Assembly (NCBI GenBank): GCA_947652605.1
Contig: OX393581.1
Location: forward strand, 31,366,788 to 31,430,787
Source of the DNA: Elmis aenea
Taxonomy: Eukaryota; Arthropoda; Insecta; Coleoptera; Elmidae
Length of the DNA stretch: 64,000 bases
Direction of reading: 5' to 3'
Below the pieces are notes generated by a model, which saw only the letters and a program-made list of their open reading frames with translations, ran no database searches and was not told where the DNA came from. The position numbers and the translations under genes are program-made. The stretch's first letter is position 1. Each line of letters opens with the position of its first letter. Of this stretch, positions 21,992 to 33,951 are shown in pieces.

Positions 21992-23153
21992 CAGGGATGG
22001 AAAACGTAACGTAACGATACCCGATAACGTTATAATAACGATTCAACTATAATTTTTTATACAATAACGTAACGATATTTTTATAACGTTATATAACGTT
22101 ATAATAACCGATAACGTTTCGTTAAAAGTTATTTTGTATCGTTATTCTCTATAAATTAAATTTTTATATGGCGATCTTTTTATTTTCAGAAGATATAATA
22201 TTTTGTTTGTATTTTAGAAATTAAAATTAAAATAAAATATTTCAACCTTAACGTAATTTTGTAGGTACTATTTTTTAAATTTACATTTACAGACCCCAAA
22301 AATAATTTCAGAGTTACAAATAAAAATTATTTTTATACAGCATGTTTCTTAAATAATGCGAAAAAATTCGGGAGGTGATACTTAATCGAAAATTAAGAGG
22401 AGTCTTTCATATATTTTTTTCTTTAGGGTCTCCTTTCGGAGTTACACTCCCCTAAAGGGGATCGGTAAAATTGGGTTTGTATTTTGTTTCCCAAATTTGG
22501 ATAAATGTGGGAGATTTAAACTTATAAAAAGGTTTCCCATAGTAATATTTTGAATCATCTCCCACCTTCACAGGGGACTGAAAAGTGCGACCCCTGTTGG
22601 TTTTTTTATCAGGACTTTTTGGTGGGTTGAAATCTAGCAATTTTAAATTTTCTTTAAAAACTTGATTTATTTAGAAATTTTTTTTAATTCTTTAACTGTT
22701 CACGTTCAACTCACCAAAAAGTTCTGATTAAAAAACCAACAGGGGTCGCACTTATCAGCCCCCTATGAAGGTGGAAGACGATTGAAAGTAATACTATGGG
22801 AAAACTTTTAATAAGTATAAAACATCAACCAAATATCATTCTCCTATATTTATCTAAATTTGAGAAATAAAATAAAAACTTAATTTTATCGCTCCCCTTT
22901 AGGGGGGTGTAACTCCGAAAGGAGACGTCTAAGAAAAAATTGTTATATAAAAGACCCCACTTTATTTTCAATAAGGAATCACCTTCCGAATTTTTTCGCA
23001 TTATTTAAGAAACACCCTGTATATCATAATTTATGTAACGTTATATAACGTTATATAACATAACAATTCATTTTTTTAACGTTATGTAACGAAAACAAAT
23101 AATATATAACGTTATACAATAACGCAACGATTTAAAACGTTATTCGATCCCTG
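21992..23153. mobile_element. hAT-like element rich in AACGTTA, with a nested foldback
   Basis: Ends CAGGGATGGAAAACGTAACG and (reverse complement) CAGGGATCGAATAACG. The subterminal regions on both sides consist of repeated TAACGTTAT-type motifs. The flanks GTGTTAAG and GTGTTGTC share only the first five bases of a presumed 8-bp duplication. The middle is occupied by the foldback at 22338-23019. Confidence 0.6.
22338..23019. mobile_element. Foldback element CAGGGTGTTTCTTAA, full copy
   Basis: Left CAGCATGTTTCTTAAATAAT and right (reverse complement) CAGGGTGTTTCTTAAATAAT lie inside TA target copies. The arms (to about 22640 and from about 22690) are inverted complements, including CTCCTTTCGGAGTTACA. 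The short minus-strand frame at 22452-22640 is part of an arm, not a gene. A one-armed copy is at 32468-32850. Confidence 0.8.
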
Positions 23154-24090
23154 GTGTTGTCCATCTACCGTTAGGTAACTTGATTTTTAATTGTCACATG
23201 TCACTCTATCTCAACAAATTTTAGTTTTTTGGTCGGATATAACGTGTTTACATAATTAAAATAGTCAAAAGCGATAATGTATTACATGTTATTATATTAG
23301 GCAACGTCGTTTTACATAAACGGTTTTAGCGCTAATATATTACTTTTTCATCACGATTCAATTTCATTTAAAAAATATGCAAAACAAGTACCGGTTATTA
23401 AGTGCAACATAATTTGATAATAAGAGGAGTGCTTTGATGTACATGAAAACAAAGACTGTACTGCTGCTGTTCAAGGCTTGCTTGCTTATACGGAAAATTA
23501 ATAGGAAGTGATGGTTGAAAGGTGTGCTTTTGTTTACTGAGCTTAATTTTCAGTGCTTCGCTTCTTTTTAATTTAAATGCAAAATTAGTTCAATCTTTCT
23601 CACCTTAATGGAATTTATTAATTAACTCGGCTCTGATTAGTGAATGCGGAAAACGAACGACAAATGCCGCTTTATTGCCAAATTTTAGTTAGGTGCAACA
23701 AACAAAGACCCGACATGGAATTTGTGCTTAAATAGGAGAGCAACGGATTACAGATATAACTGATCACGGAAATGGGGATCGAAATTAGGGTAATTCACTG
23801 TGAAAACGTCGTTATTTCTGTAAGTGACGTCACCACACAGATTGTGAATGAAGATGGATGTGACAGACGAAGGGCAAATTAAATCATTCTAGGGATGTAG
23901 AAACAATACAAGTGATGTGTGAAATACAAGTTGCCGCTGTTGTTAATCTTGATCTTTTAGATAATTTTAATGAAACAATAAAACCTTAACAAGCTGAGCT
24001 ATAAATTAATATAATCGTATTGAGTTACTTGACGTACAAATTACAAGGAGTTACATTTTTGAATATTCAAAACATACCACCAGTTCTGTC
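23154..24090. other. No gene or repeat end recognised
   Basis: AT-rich, apparently unique. 23820-23835 (GTGACGTCAC) is a perfect CRE-like palindrome, without further promoter context. Confidence 0.45.
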
Positions 24091-24767
24091 CAGTACCGGA
24101 TTTTAGGGATAAAAAAGAAAATAATAACAGTCTGTTTAAAAAAAAACCCTCTTTGATAAAATACAAATCTTTTCTAAATATGTTTTTAGGTTTTTAGCTG
24201 TTAGAAATTTGACGTTAAACATGAAATAACATATCTTCTCTCTTTAAAGTGTATAATATATAAGTTAAAAACGAATTATTTTAATCAAGTTGTTGGTAAT
24301 AAGTGCATAACACCGTCCTCAAGCAACGAACATATTCTTTATTTTCTTGTTATTTACCATAAATACGAGTATAATGGGTGTGTACTGTGTAAGTCGTCAT
24401 TGGTCAAGTGTGATCGTTTAGCTTGCTGTACAAGCCCATCTAGAATTATTTTGTTTGTTTGTTTGGATAATAAATAACACGATAAATATATAAAATGGTT
24501 GAAATTACTGCAAAATTATTGTTAGTAATAACAACAATTGCATCAAAATCCCAAAACGTTGCTTATTGCTCGTTAATAATACATTATAAATGAATCACAG
24601 ACCGAACAAAACAGTTTTTACTACTTTGGTACCGATTAGTTTTCTCTCCTTATTATGTTTAAATGATCACATTGTATCGAATTTTGGTTTGCCCTAAAAC
24701 GTGAAGAAAAATCAAAGACGGCGAATTCTGTTTGATTCGTGACCCAAAATTTGATAATCCGGCACTG
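24091..24767. mobile_element. hAT nonautonomous element CAGTACCGGATTTTAGGG
   Basis: Left end CAGTACCGGATTTTAGGG and right end (reverse complement) CAGTGCCGGATTATCAAA form terminal repeats. The 8-bp flanks GTTCTGTC and GCTTTGTC agree at six positions, a decayed duplication. The opening resembles the left end of the hAT element at 315, so the two may be relatives. Confidence 0.65.
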
Positions 24768-25339
24768 GCTTTGTCAACGACTACTGTTAATGTCACTTAA
24801 ATAAACGTTTATCAATCTAGATAACCTTTGTTGTGTAACAAAAGAAAAACGAACTACGCAATTGGCAGGAAGTCATACGAATCCACAGAATGTCAATTAA
24901 AAAAAACTTGTTAAAATTAGATTCTAAAAGACAAACAGGACATTTAAATTAAAATGCCAATCATGCGACTGTATCGTTATTGGAATGTAATAACTGCTCC
25001 AATCGGTTAAAAGATATTTTTGAAAAGCTGACAGCAGTAAAGATAAATAGGGGCGGGTAATAAAAACGAAAACTAAAAAACAAAATAGGACCTTTCGAAT
25101 ATTAAAGAGATTGATAAAGTGTTTAGTGTAAACATTTTATAAACATTTGATAGCAGTTCTAATATTACAGGATAAGTACGAAATTTTATTTTCAAATAGT
25201 AGAGTAAACTATTGTATTTAGTTAGGTCTCGTTAATATAACTTAATAAAAAAGTCAATAAAGAGTAATCTACTTACGAAGAAAAGATTAAAATCTCGAAA
25301 CTAGTTAAGATATTCTGCAAGAACTTTCTTTCACTAACA

Positions 25340-26330
25340 AAACAAAATTTGCTATAACTTTTTTGTTTATTAAAATAGAAGAAAATGTTATATATGTTTT
25401 TTACACATATTTTTATGCAATTTAAAAACATAATTAATTTTTTAGCGAACTTGACTATCGAAATATGAAGTTAATTTATATTTTTTTAAATAGAAACCCT
25501 AGTTGACCATGACTTTATATGAAAGCTGTTCAAAATATATAGTTTCAGATATTTGTTGCAAAAAATTACCGATAGGTACATGGCTAATTTTGTAAAAATG
25601 TTCTTATCAAAGTTAGCCTTGATTTCCTAAACACGTGATGTTTGCAACTAAAAGTAATTTACTTGCATAATTCTGCAACAGCCGCTACGTTTTTTTCACT
25701 TACAATGTAATATTCTAACATATTATACTTTTTAATGTGTTCAAATTTAGCCATGTTCACATACCACAATAAACAGTTATAAAATACAAAAGAATACACG
25801 GATTTGCTTAAAAGTTAAAAAAAAATTACCTGAAAATGACGTTTAGTTGTTTAATAATTGCAAACATCGCTTGTTTCCGAAATCATGGCAAACTTTGATA
25901 GGGAAATTTTTACAAAATTTGCCATTTTTCGGTTATTTTTTGCGACACATATTAAACCATGTATTTTTGAAAAGCTAAAAAAATTGTTTTTAATATAAAG
26001 TTATGGCCAACTAGGGTTTCTATTTAAAACGATATAAGTTTACTTCATATCTCGAAAGTCAAGGTCGCTAAAAAAATAATTTTCTTTTTAAATTAAGCAT
26101 AAAAATCTGTATAAAAAAACCTTCATGAGATTTTGTTTCATTTTAATAAATAAAGAAGTTATAATAAATTTAAAAAAATGCTGAAATTTAAATTTTCGGC
26201 TGTAGTGCCAAAAGGGAAAGCGATATAAAAAATCTGATTACACAGGCGTTCTTTTCTCAAAAAAATAGCCCAAAAGTATCTATTTTAGTGAACGTCGTAG
26301 ATCAATACACTTAAGTTTCCTGTGTTAAGA
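25340..26330. mobile_element. Foldback related to the CAGGGTGGACC family
   Basis: About 25345-25655 is the inverted complement of about 25855-26190, for example AGAAACCCTAGTTG against CAACTAGGGTTTCT. The right flank 26205-26330, with GAAAGCGATAT, ATCTGATTACACAGG and TTAGCCCAA-like strings, also occurs in the 287-bp element at 36134-36420, so they share a family. Terminal CAGGGTG ends were not found. Confidence 0.6.
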
Positions 26331-26394
26331 CGGAATACGAAATTACACAAGTTTACATTATTTATAATTTTATAACATATTTAACAGTCTGCGT

Positions 26395-26790
26395 AAAAAT
26401 GTTATTGCTCCTCGTAGACCACCAAAAAGAAAGCAACAACGATATGTCACCAAATGGACGACCCCATATGTCTCGAGGTAATTGTAAGTTATGGGGCCAT
26501 TATACCTATTACTTAGTGTTATGCTACCCCCTATGTTCTCTGTAACCTCCCCCCCTTTGGCAGAGAAGAAGCTAAATTACATACAAGACGAGCTTTTAGC
26601 GCCGCTGTTTTATGTGTATTCGACTCAAAACCATTACACTCGAGTTTAGAGTTTAAAAAACAAGTGTTATGGTTCACTCGAGGATGTATCTAGATTGTAT
26701 CGCAAGGCGAATAAGTAAGGTTTGGTTAACTTTGACGTTTCCTCGAAGGCGCTGTCTCTGAAGAGCGCATAAAAAATAATTAACTTTAAA
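26395..26790. other. GC-richer unique island
   Basis: Less AT-rich than its surroundings, with no repeat ends and no frame longer than about 20 codons that ends in a splice donor. Could be a regulatory element or untranslated exon. Nothing in the sequence decides this. Confidence 0.3.
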
Positions 26791-27674
26791 CTTTGTGACG
26801 AAGGAAAACTTTCGAATAATCACGATCGAGATTTTACAAAATTATTTCATTACCTAATAATTATGATCATAGTGATAACAGGAACTGTCAGATATTATAC
26901 AAAATGTATTAAAAACATATTCACTCAATATAACTTTTGTAAAGAATATTTGCATTTCACGTTTAGCATATGCCAAATAGTGTAATTATTTAAAATTTTG
27001 CTAATTTAAATTTCAAATCATCAAAAATATTTTTTTTCCTACTCCGAGAAGGCAAATTTTCTATTAAAAAAAAGTGCTTTAATCAGATACGATGTTTATT
27101 TGTTGAATTTCACATATGAGTTAAACGAATAAAACTGTTTGCTGAAAGTTTTTTCGTTGTTAGCTAATTTTATGTTTCGATCTATTTATTTGCTTTAGGC
27201 AGGATCAATAAAGTTTTTGGACATTTTTAGTGGTAGCCGTTGGTGGGTTTTATATCCAAGTAATGAAATAAAATGTTTTTTGATGAAGCGAATACGGTCT
27301 TATTTCATGTAAAAATAGAAGAAATAATGCCATCTCGACAGCCAAAGCCTTTTGGCGGTAAAATGTTAATAAACAAGGATACGAAAGCGCAAATTTTTAT
27401 GAATTTTCTATGGTTGTTGCCAGTATCATCTTTCATTAATTTATCCTTCAAATTTGATGTTTAGTTTGCATTTGACAGTCCACCAAAGTGAAGTAATTCT
27501 GCGTTTTGTAAACGATAGAGAAGACCGACGTACAGCTGAGTATGCATAGTAGTATTTGCTAAGCTGGATACTTCATTTTAAGCTAATGTCTCAATACTAC
27601 TACACAACTAGCAATCTTTGAGCCACCGTTTTAGCAAAAATAAAAATTTGATGAACCTAAGCTGTATTAGACAG

Positions 27675-28072
27675 AGAGTCGAACCGAAACTTATTTACGT
27701 TCTGTGAAAATATTTTTCGTTCCGGTTTCGGTTTGGCTGGAAATTCCGCTTCAGTTCCGGTTCGGTTCCGGTTCAGTTCCGGTTCAATTTCGGTTCGGGC
27801 TCGAATAACAAGTTAAAAAAAAATTAAGTCCTTCGTTTTTCGATTCTCCACTCAAATGCAACCTCGGAAAGAATTTTTGCTTGATGACAACTGCTTGGCA
27901 AAAAGAACGAAATAAATTGTTGCTAAAAAACTTAGAGGCTGAGTTAATGGTGAAAGAAAATTATTAAATGTCCTGCAAGGAGTTTCAAAACATTTTGAAC
28001 ACCAAAAATGTGCACGCATTAAATATATTAAAAAAATGTAGCAAGGAACGAAAAATAATAAAGAGTATTGCA
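27675..28072. repeat. GGTTCCGGTTC-rich transposon end
   Basis: 27715-27805 repeats TTCCGGTTC/TTTCGGTT many times. The same motif family occurs at 57340-57360 and 57775-57850 and around 28430-28520 (AACCGAAATTAACCG), suggesting subterminal repeats of a hAT-like element. Boundaries not resolved. Confidence 0.4.
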
Positions 28073-28400
28073 CAGGGTGGTCCAAATTCGATGGGATTAT
28101 ACGGATATTATTTAAGATAGAGAAACGGTTAAACTACAAAAAATCTGCAGGTGTTCAAAAATATTCTTTCATTTCGGGTTTTTAAGTTATTAGCGAAAAA
28201 CTGTTTTTTGTTATATTTATAAAGTGATATATCTGCGTTATTTCTGTAAATATCGAAAAAATTTATAGAAATTATTTTTAGATATGTTTATGTAGAATTT
28301 AATGGTACAAAAAATATTCAGGCAGTGTCTAATGGCCGAGATTGCAAAATTAAATATCTCAAATATTAATTTATTGTTTTAAAACTGATCTTTTCGTGTA
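28073..28400. mobile_element. One-armed CAGGGTGGTCCAAATTCG element
   Basis: Starts CAGGGTGGTCCAAATTCGAT and matches the left arm of the foldbacks at 51690 and 55758 (AAGATAGAGAAACGGTTAAA, then TTATTTCTGTAAATAT). The opposite arm is absent. Confidence 0.7.
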
Positions 28401-29598
28401 GAATAGTAAATCGAAAAAAAAATTATCTTTCTGTAACCGAAATTAACCGTTATTATGTTTTTCGTTCTAACCGAATGGATTAAATTTTTTTTAAACTTGC
28501 GAAATTGAACTTCGCTCTAACTGAAACAATTAATTAAAATTGAAGTTTTAATTAAGCATGTGATACAGTAATTTTCCTGCAATTTTTTTTTTTTCATTAA
28601 AAGTCGTGCATATGTGCTGGTTGACCAGTTTACTGTAATTAATTTAACCTCGATATTTAACGCGAAACGTATTAAAAAATAGTTGTAGTGGGCTTTTAAA
28701 TTTTCAAGTAAAGCTCGTACGCGTAATTAAAATTTTATGATGAAAACGACTCGGTATACAAAGTTCTTAAGAGTTAGTACTAGAAGCACAGTTTTGATGA
28801 GTTTTGCCTGTTAAATAACGCCTCGTCTCTTTTTTCTGTTATAATAGTTGAGCAACGTAGAGGGTCACATCATTAAAAGTAAAAAGTTTATAAAAATGCG
28901 AGTTAAAATTTGCACTTCAAATTTAATTACGAATCAAGATGATATTTTTATGTAATTCATAGCTGTAAAGCTAGGTATTGTACATTCTAATTTGCACAAA
29001 TTTAAGTCTTTTGTTATACTGTTGTTATTTTCGTATCCATGATCCAGTTTTCGTGTTTCGTAATTCTAGAAATTATGGAAGATGACGCGTTGTCCACAGA
29101 TTTATCTTTCTGTTAAACACTTAATATTATAATTAGCTAGTGCTTTTTGACTGATTTGTATTTGAAAACGCAATGTACGCGAAAAAACACTTTTAAAAAA
29201 AAATAATATGAAGTGACATTCAAGACACGTATTAACTAAAACTAAAATATGACTTTAAAGCTACCACTTCCATATTTTTGTTGCTGACATGACAACTATG
29301 TACCTATTTTGTTTAAATTATTTTACATTCAAACTGCACGTTAACATTATTGTATACCCTTAACAGTAAAAGATGTAATAATGATGTGATATGGTTCTCT
29401 ATGTTATTCAATTTTTAATGTTTGAAAAAATTAAAACCCTGATAATTTTTTTTTGAAAATGATTGTTACAACATAAATTTTTCGTTGAAATGTAGAAATT
29501 TTATTTAACTGGTTAAATTTATACAGCGTCATTCAAAACGTTTATGAGGTCATTGTTGGTGGTGTTTCAAGAATAATTATGAAATATAAGTCCCTTTG

Positions 29599-30335
29599 GA
29601 CTAAACGAAGAACTAAAGAAAATTAATATGAGGATAAATGTACAGAAAACAAAAAGCATGATAGTAACAGAGAAAGAAAAAACACACAACATTTCAATAG
29701 AAGGGCAGTATATAGAACAAGTAACACATTACAAATACTTGGGAACAATCATAGAAGGAAACGGAAGACAAGACTAGGAAAAGTGGGAAGAATATATAAT
29801 ACCCTAAAAACGACCATCTTTAGTAAAAGAGAAATATCCAAAGAAACAAAAGTAGATGTAGTTAAAAAAGTAGTCACACCAACTTTATTATACGGAAGCG
29901 AATCATGGACACTTACAAAAGGAAACTTGTGGAATAAATGCAGCCGAGATGAGGTTTTTAAGAACAATCGAGGGAAAGACAAAACTAGACAAAATAAAAA
30001 ACGAGACATATAGAGAAAAACTAAAAATAAAATCAACAGAAGCTAAGATATGGGAAAGACAATTAGGATGGTTAGGTCACATTAACAGAATGACAGATGA
30101 AAAATTAACAAGGAAAACGTACGAAGCCAGGACGCAGGGAAAAAATAAAAGGGGTCGACCAAGAAAAACTTGGAAAGAAGGAGTAAAGAAGGCAGCGCAA
30201 GAAAAAGGTATTGAATGGGAAGACGTAAAGGAGCTGTCTCAAAACAGAGCGGGATGGAAAAGAATAGTGAGCAAGAAAGAAAGTTAACAGAAAGTCTTAC
30301 ACCTAACGGTAGAAAGATTAATGATTAAATAAAAA
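29599..30335 (+). mobile_element. 5'-truncated non-LTR retrotransposon (LINE)
   Basis: Bounded by an 11-bp target duplication AAGTCCCTTTG (29588-29598, 30336-30346), with the 3' end running into an A-rich TAAATAAAAAA tail. It carries only the reverse-transcriptase C-terminus and thumb/tail region: MRINVQKTKSMIVT, YKYLGTIIEG, then YNTLKTTIFS and LLYGSESWTLTKG. This is followed by the tail frame at 29949-30287. Frame breaks occur near 29770 and 29935. Confidence 0.85.
29949..30287 (+). pseudogene. LINE reverse-transcriptase C-terminal fragment
   Basis: MRFLRTIEGKTKLDKIKNE, IKSTEAKIWERQLGWLGHIN, RMTDEKLTRK and GRPRKTWKEG form the conserved tail of insect endonuclease/reverse-transcriptase LINE proteins (E-M-R-F-L-R ... 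L-x-W-x-G-H-x-x-R-M ... R-G-R-P-R-K-x-W). The catalytic palm with the YxDD box is not present, so the fragment is dead on arrival. Confidence 0.85.
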
Positions 30336-30382
30336 AAGTCCCTTTGACAATAGTGGTCCTTTGCCAATACTCTGTAAAAATA

Positions 30383-31151
30383 AAGCATCATTCAAAAAGT
30401 CTGCAACAAATGGAAAAGGTTTTTATTGTTGATTTCTCAGAAAATTTTATTGCTGATAAAAGTTGGTGCATGGTCTAAAATTAATTGTAATATAAAAAAA
30501 AATCAATATAAAGTCATAGCACACTAGATTTTAGCGGTTTTTGAACAGTTCGAAAGAGTAAAGTGCCCTTATTTTAAGACATACAAAAAAAATTATGGGA
30601 AAGATTTATTTAAAACCTAAAAATAAGGCTCAATTTAAATGTTGACGGTCAAATTCCAATTTTTATATATTAAGAAATTTTAACATTCAAAAAGTCTACA
30701 ACAAATGGAAAAGTTTTTTATTATCGATTTCTCAGAAAATTTTATGATTGAAAAAAAAAAACACTTATAGTAAGATGAAAAAAGTTCAATAAAAAGTCAT
30801 AGGACACTAGATTTTAGCGATTTTGGAAATATTCGCAAAAGTAAAGTGCTTTAAAATTTCTTAATAAATAAAAATAGGATATTGACCGTCAAAATTAAAA
30901 TTGAGCCTTATTTTTAGGTTTTAAATAAATCTTTCCCATCTTTTTTTTTGTATCTCTTAAAATAAGGGCAATTTACTCTTGCGAACATTTCAAAAATCGC
31001 TAAAATCCAGTGTCCTATGACTTTTATTGAACTGTTTTTCATCTTAATATTAGTTTTAGACCATGCACCAACTTTTATCAAGAATAACATTTTCTGAAAA
31101 ATCAGTGATAAAAAACTTTTCCATTTGTTACAGACTTTTTGAATGACGCTG
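30383..31151. mobile_element. Inner foldback CAGCGTCATTCAAAAAG
   Basis: Left AGCATCATTCAAAAAGTCTG and right (reverse complement) CAGCGTCATTCAAAAAGTCT, with TA on both sides. The arms pair through ATCGCTAAAATC, AAAGTGCTTT and AAACCTAAAAATAAGGCTCA. Its ends match the outer element's left end, so it is a family member inserted into another. Confidence 0.75.
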
Positions 31152-31250
31152 TATATTTACAGAGTATAGGCAAAGGATCACTATTGTCAAAGGGACTTGT
31201 ATTTTATAATTATTCTTAAAACACCACCAACAATGACCTCATAAACATAA

Positions 31251-32467
31251 GTGTTCATCGAAATATTACTTAAGTTAAAATCTAGAATTACATTCTGAAA
31301 GCCTTCAATTTTTTACAAAAAAGTTTATTTGCAATAAATCATTGCGGTTTAGGTTGGGTTACGGAGAGATTCAAAGGAAACTTATTAAGTTAAAAGATCT
31401 TTACCCATAAAATATCAAAGAAATCATATTTCGTTTGAAATCAAACATCAACTAAGTTATTTTAAAAAGCAATGCATGGGCCCGAAGATTCTACGAATAT
31501 TAAAGGTTTTCAAAAGTATTGAAATAAAATATATAATTTCACTACGCACAATGTTTAACAGCGAATTCGCAATTACTCATACATTAAAATGAAATACACA
31601 GATAAACCTGAAAAAACAAATTATGTTTCACTAACAACCTCTACAACGCAAGTTAGTTAAGTAAGATTGCCGATGTAATATTTGAAATTAGATTTTACTT
31701 ACTGCGAATAGTTCATTTGATCTATTTACCTCATCAGTACAATAAATTTATAGACGATATCGTTTGTATTTCTAGTTTTCCGTTCTAAATCAAATTGTTT
31801 TTATCGGCGCGGCGGTTAGATATACAATTTTGTGATTTGTTAGAACCGTAACAGAAATTAATCTGACAGCGAAATATGTACGTTAGTAATATTTTCTATG
31901 CAAACACGCGATTTCAAACAGAATAATCGATAAACTTTTAATAATAGATTATTATTAAAGCAAAAAACTTTATAGCAGTTTATAATTTTTCAGTTAGTGT
32001 ACATACATCTATTATAGAAAATGCAATTTGTTGTGCAAGCTAAGATAGAGCAATTTTAAAGAAAATCACTTTTAAATTAGTTTACTATGAAATTGCATTA
32101 AATATTAAAAAGCATGTTTACTTAAGACATTAATTTAACATTTTATACAACTTAACAAACACTTATTAAAAACTCAATTTACGTAAGAATCTTTAAAATG
32201 AGATACCAATATTCATAAATTAAAATCGACTACAGTATGAATAATTTAAATTTATTTTAATTTATTTTAATTCATATTAATTTAAAAATATTTACACATA
32301 AATAATTACTTATTTTGAAGAAGAGATTATTGTATTAATATTTTTCTAATGGAAGAATAAAAAACTGTTATCGTAAAAATATAGGATTTTAAGATTAACT
32401 AATAAAAATTTAAATATTTTAACTAAATGATAACTAAAAACAACATTAAAAGAACTTTCTTTATATG
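31251..32467. other. No gene seen
   Basis: AT-rich. Short direct repeats of TTAATTTATTTTAA at 32245-32290. At 31670-31730 two GTAAGT/GTAAAT-like donors on the minus strand have no coding exon attached. Confidence 0.45.
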
Positions 32468-32850
32468 CAGGGTGTTTCTTAAGCATTGCAAAAAAATTCG
32501 GGAGGTGATTCCTTATCGAGATTAAGGGGGGTTTTTCATATAAAATTTTTCCTTAGATGTTTCGTTTCGGAGTTACACCCCCCTAAAGGTTGACGGTAAA
32601 ATTGGGTTTTTATTTTATTTTACAAATTTGGAATGATGTACCTAGGTGTAGGAGAATGATATTCGGTAGATGTTTTATACTTATTGAAATGTTTCCCATA
32701 GTAATATTTTTAATCGGCTCCCACCTTCACAGGGGGCTGAAAAGTGTGACCCCTGTTGGTTTGTTTATCAGAACTTTTTGGTGGGTACTGGGTAATTTTG
32801 CAATTAAAAAAATATATATTTTGAAATCTTGATTTATTTAGAAACTTTTT
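32468..32850. mobile_element. One-armed copy of the CAGGGTGTTTCTTAA foldback
   Basis: Starts CAGGGTGTTTCTTAAGCATT and follows the left half of the element at 22338 (AAAAAATTCGGGAGGTGAT, CGGAGTTACACCCCCCTAAA, CCCACCTTCACAGGGG). It stops around TTGATTTATTTAGAAAC. The second arm is absent. The frame at 32590-32832 is element sequence. Confidence 0.75.
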
Positions 32851-33951
32851 TTATTCCTTTGTTTTTCTTGTAAAACCTACTGTTTTTAAGTAAAAAATAA
32901 AATAAGTAAACATGAACCATCAAATATTCCAATATAAAACGATTCATTTTGGTGGTTGCCATGGTTTGTTTATGTTCATATTGGGTATTTAAAAAATAAT
33001 TAGCTATTTTATTTCGCATGGTGATTGTTATACCTTATATAACATCATATAAAAATTGTACAGGCATCACTCACTATACCTGTTCGTCTTAGTAAATAAA
33101 TGTTCTGTTCTCAATAACAATAAAGTCACAGGGAGTGAGAATAAATAAAATTTACAACCTAAATAAACAGCACAGAAATATATTTTTGAGATAATTAGCA
33201 ATTTAATGCTATTTATTATACTACACAAGTTGTGCAGTCACCGAATTCTAGTTGCATTCATTTTTATTCCTTTTCAACCCTCAATTACGCTTCTTTGATG
33301 CTCCATTCTTAATAATTCGCAGAAGAAATACCGTCAATAAAAAGACAAAACTGCAGCGCGCTTTGATAGGAAAATGTCGCAAAAGTTGATATATTATGAT
33401 GATAATGGCGTTCCGCATCATATAGCATAAAATAAGACGGGGGAAATGCTTTTTGTTACTTACAACTTACCCCATGGTGTCGGTCTTACCCTCTGCTCGA
33501 TCTTAAAGTTTATAAAACGCAATTTTTAAAGATTTCCCCTTGCCAAAAACAATTTGCACTGTACTTTTAGAGTTTCCTGTTTTGTTGTGGTGGTATTTGA
33601 TAATTGCAGTGAATAGTTTTCACTTGTGTCCAATTTAATGGATTTGCCATTAAAGGAAATTTATTGCCGTGCAACGCTGCGGTAATATTTTATATAAAGT
33701 GTAAATGTCAATTCACCGCTACATCGATTGCCTTAATGCCTCCCCTCTGATTCCTGCAGCTCATTCTAGTAATTTAGAAACTACTACAGCAAGAACAATA
33801 AGGGAAAAAAATACAAGTAATAAATGTGTAGTTCCAGATTTTAAGCAAAATATAAGTTAAAGCACGCTTTTCAATGCTAAGTTCCACAGAGGAGAAAGTT
33901 GTTACTTATTAAGCTGATTAAAATAAAATAAATATATGTATGTCTACTATA
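32851..33951. other. Unassigned; GC-richer patch at 33290-33800
   Basis: No repeat ends. On the minus strand a CACCATGGG|GTAAGT (about 33458-33475) couples a good start context to a good donor. It ends in phase 2, not the phase 1 that the Ig1 exon needs, so it was not called as the Fas2 first exon. Possible regulatory or untranslated exon sequence. Confidence 0.3.

Larger units (their letters stand above)
29524..31250. mobile_element. Foldback CAGCGTCATTCAAAACG, outer element
   Basis: Begins TA|CAGCGTCATTCAAAACG. Left arm (29541-29598 plus 30347-30380) pairs with right arm 31153-31247: TTTATGAGGTCATTGTTGG against CAACAATGACCTCATAAA, and CTTTGCCAATACTCTGTAAA against the complement. The arms are split by the LINE at 29599-30335 and by the inner foldback at 30383-31151. 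The outer right terminus is lost. Confidence 0.75.

Noticed and set aside
23820..23835. CRE-like GTGACGTCAC as a promoter
   Set aside because: Single palindrome without a core promoter, transcript start or conservation evidence.
29749..30036. Hydrophobic minus-strand frame of 95 codons
   Set aside because: Reverse complement of the LINE reverse-transcriptase tail; the hydrophobicity comes from A-rich coding sequence read backwards.
33450..33480. CACCATGGG|GTAAGT on the minus strand as Fas2 exon 1
   Set aside because: Ends in phase 2 and encodes no signal peptide; the Ig1 exon needs a phase-1 donor.
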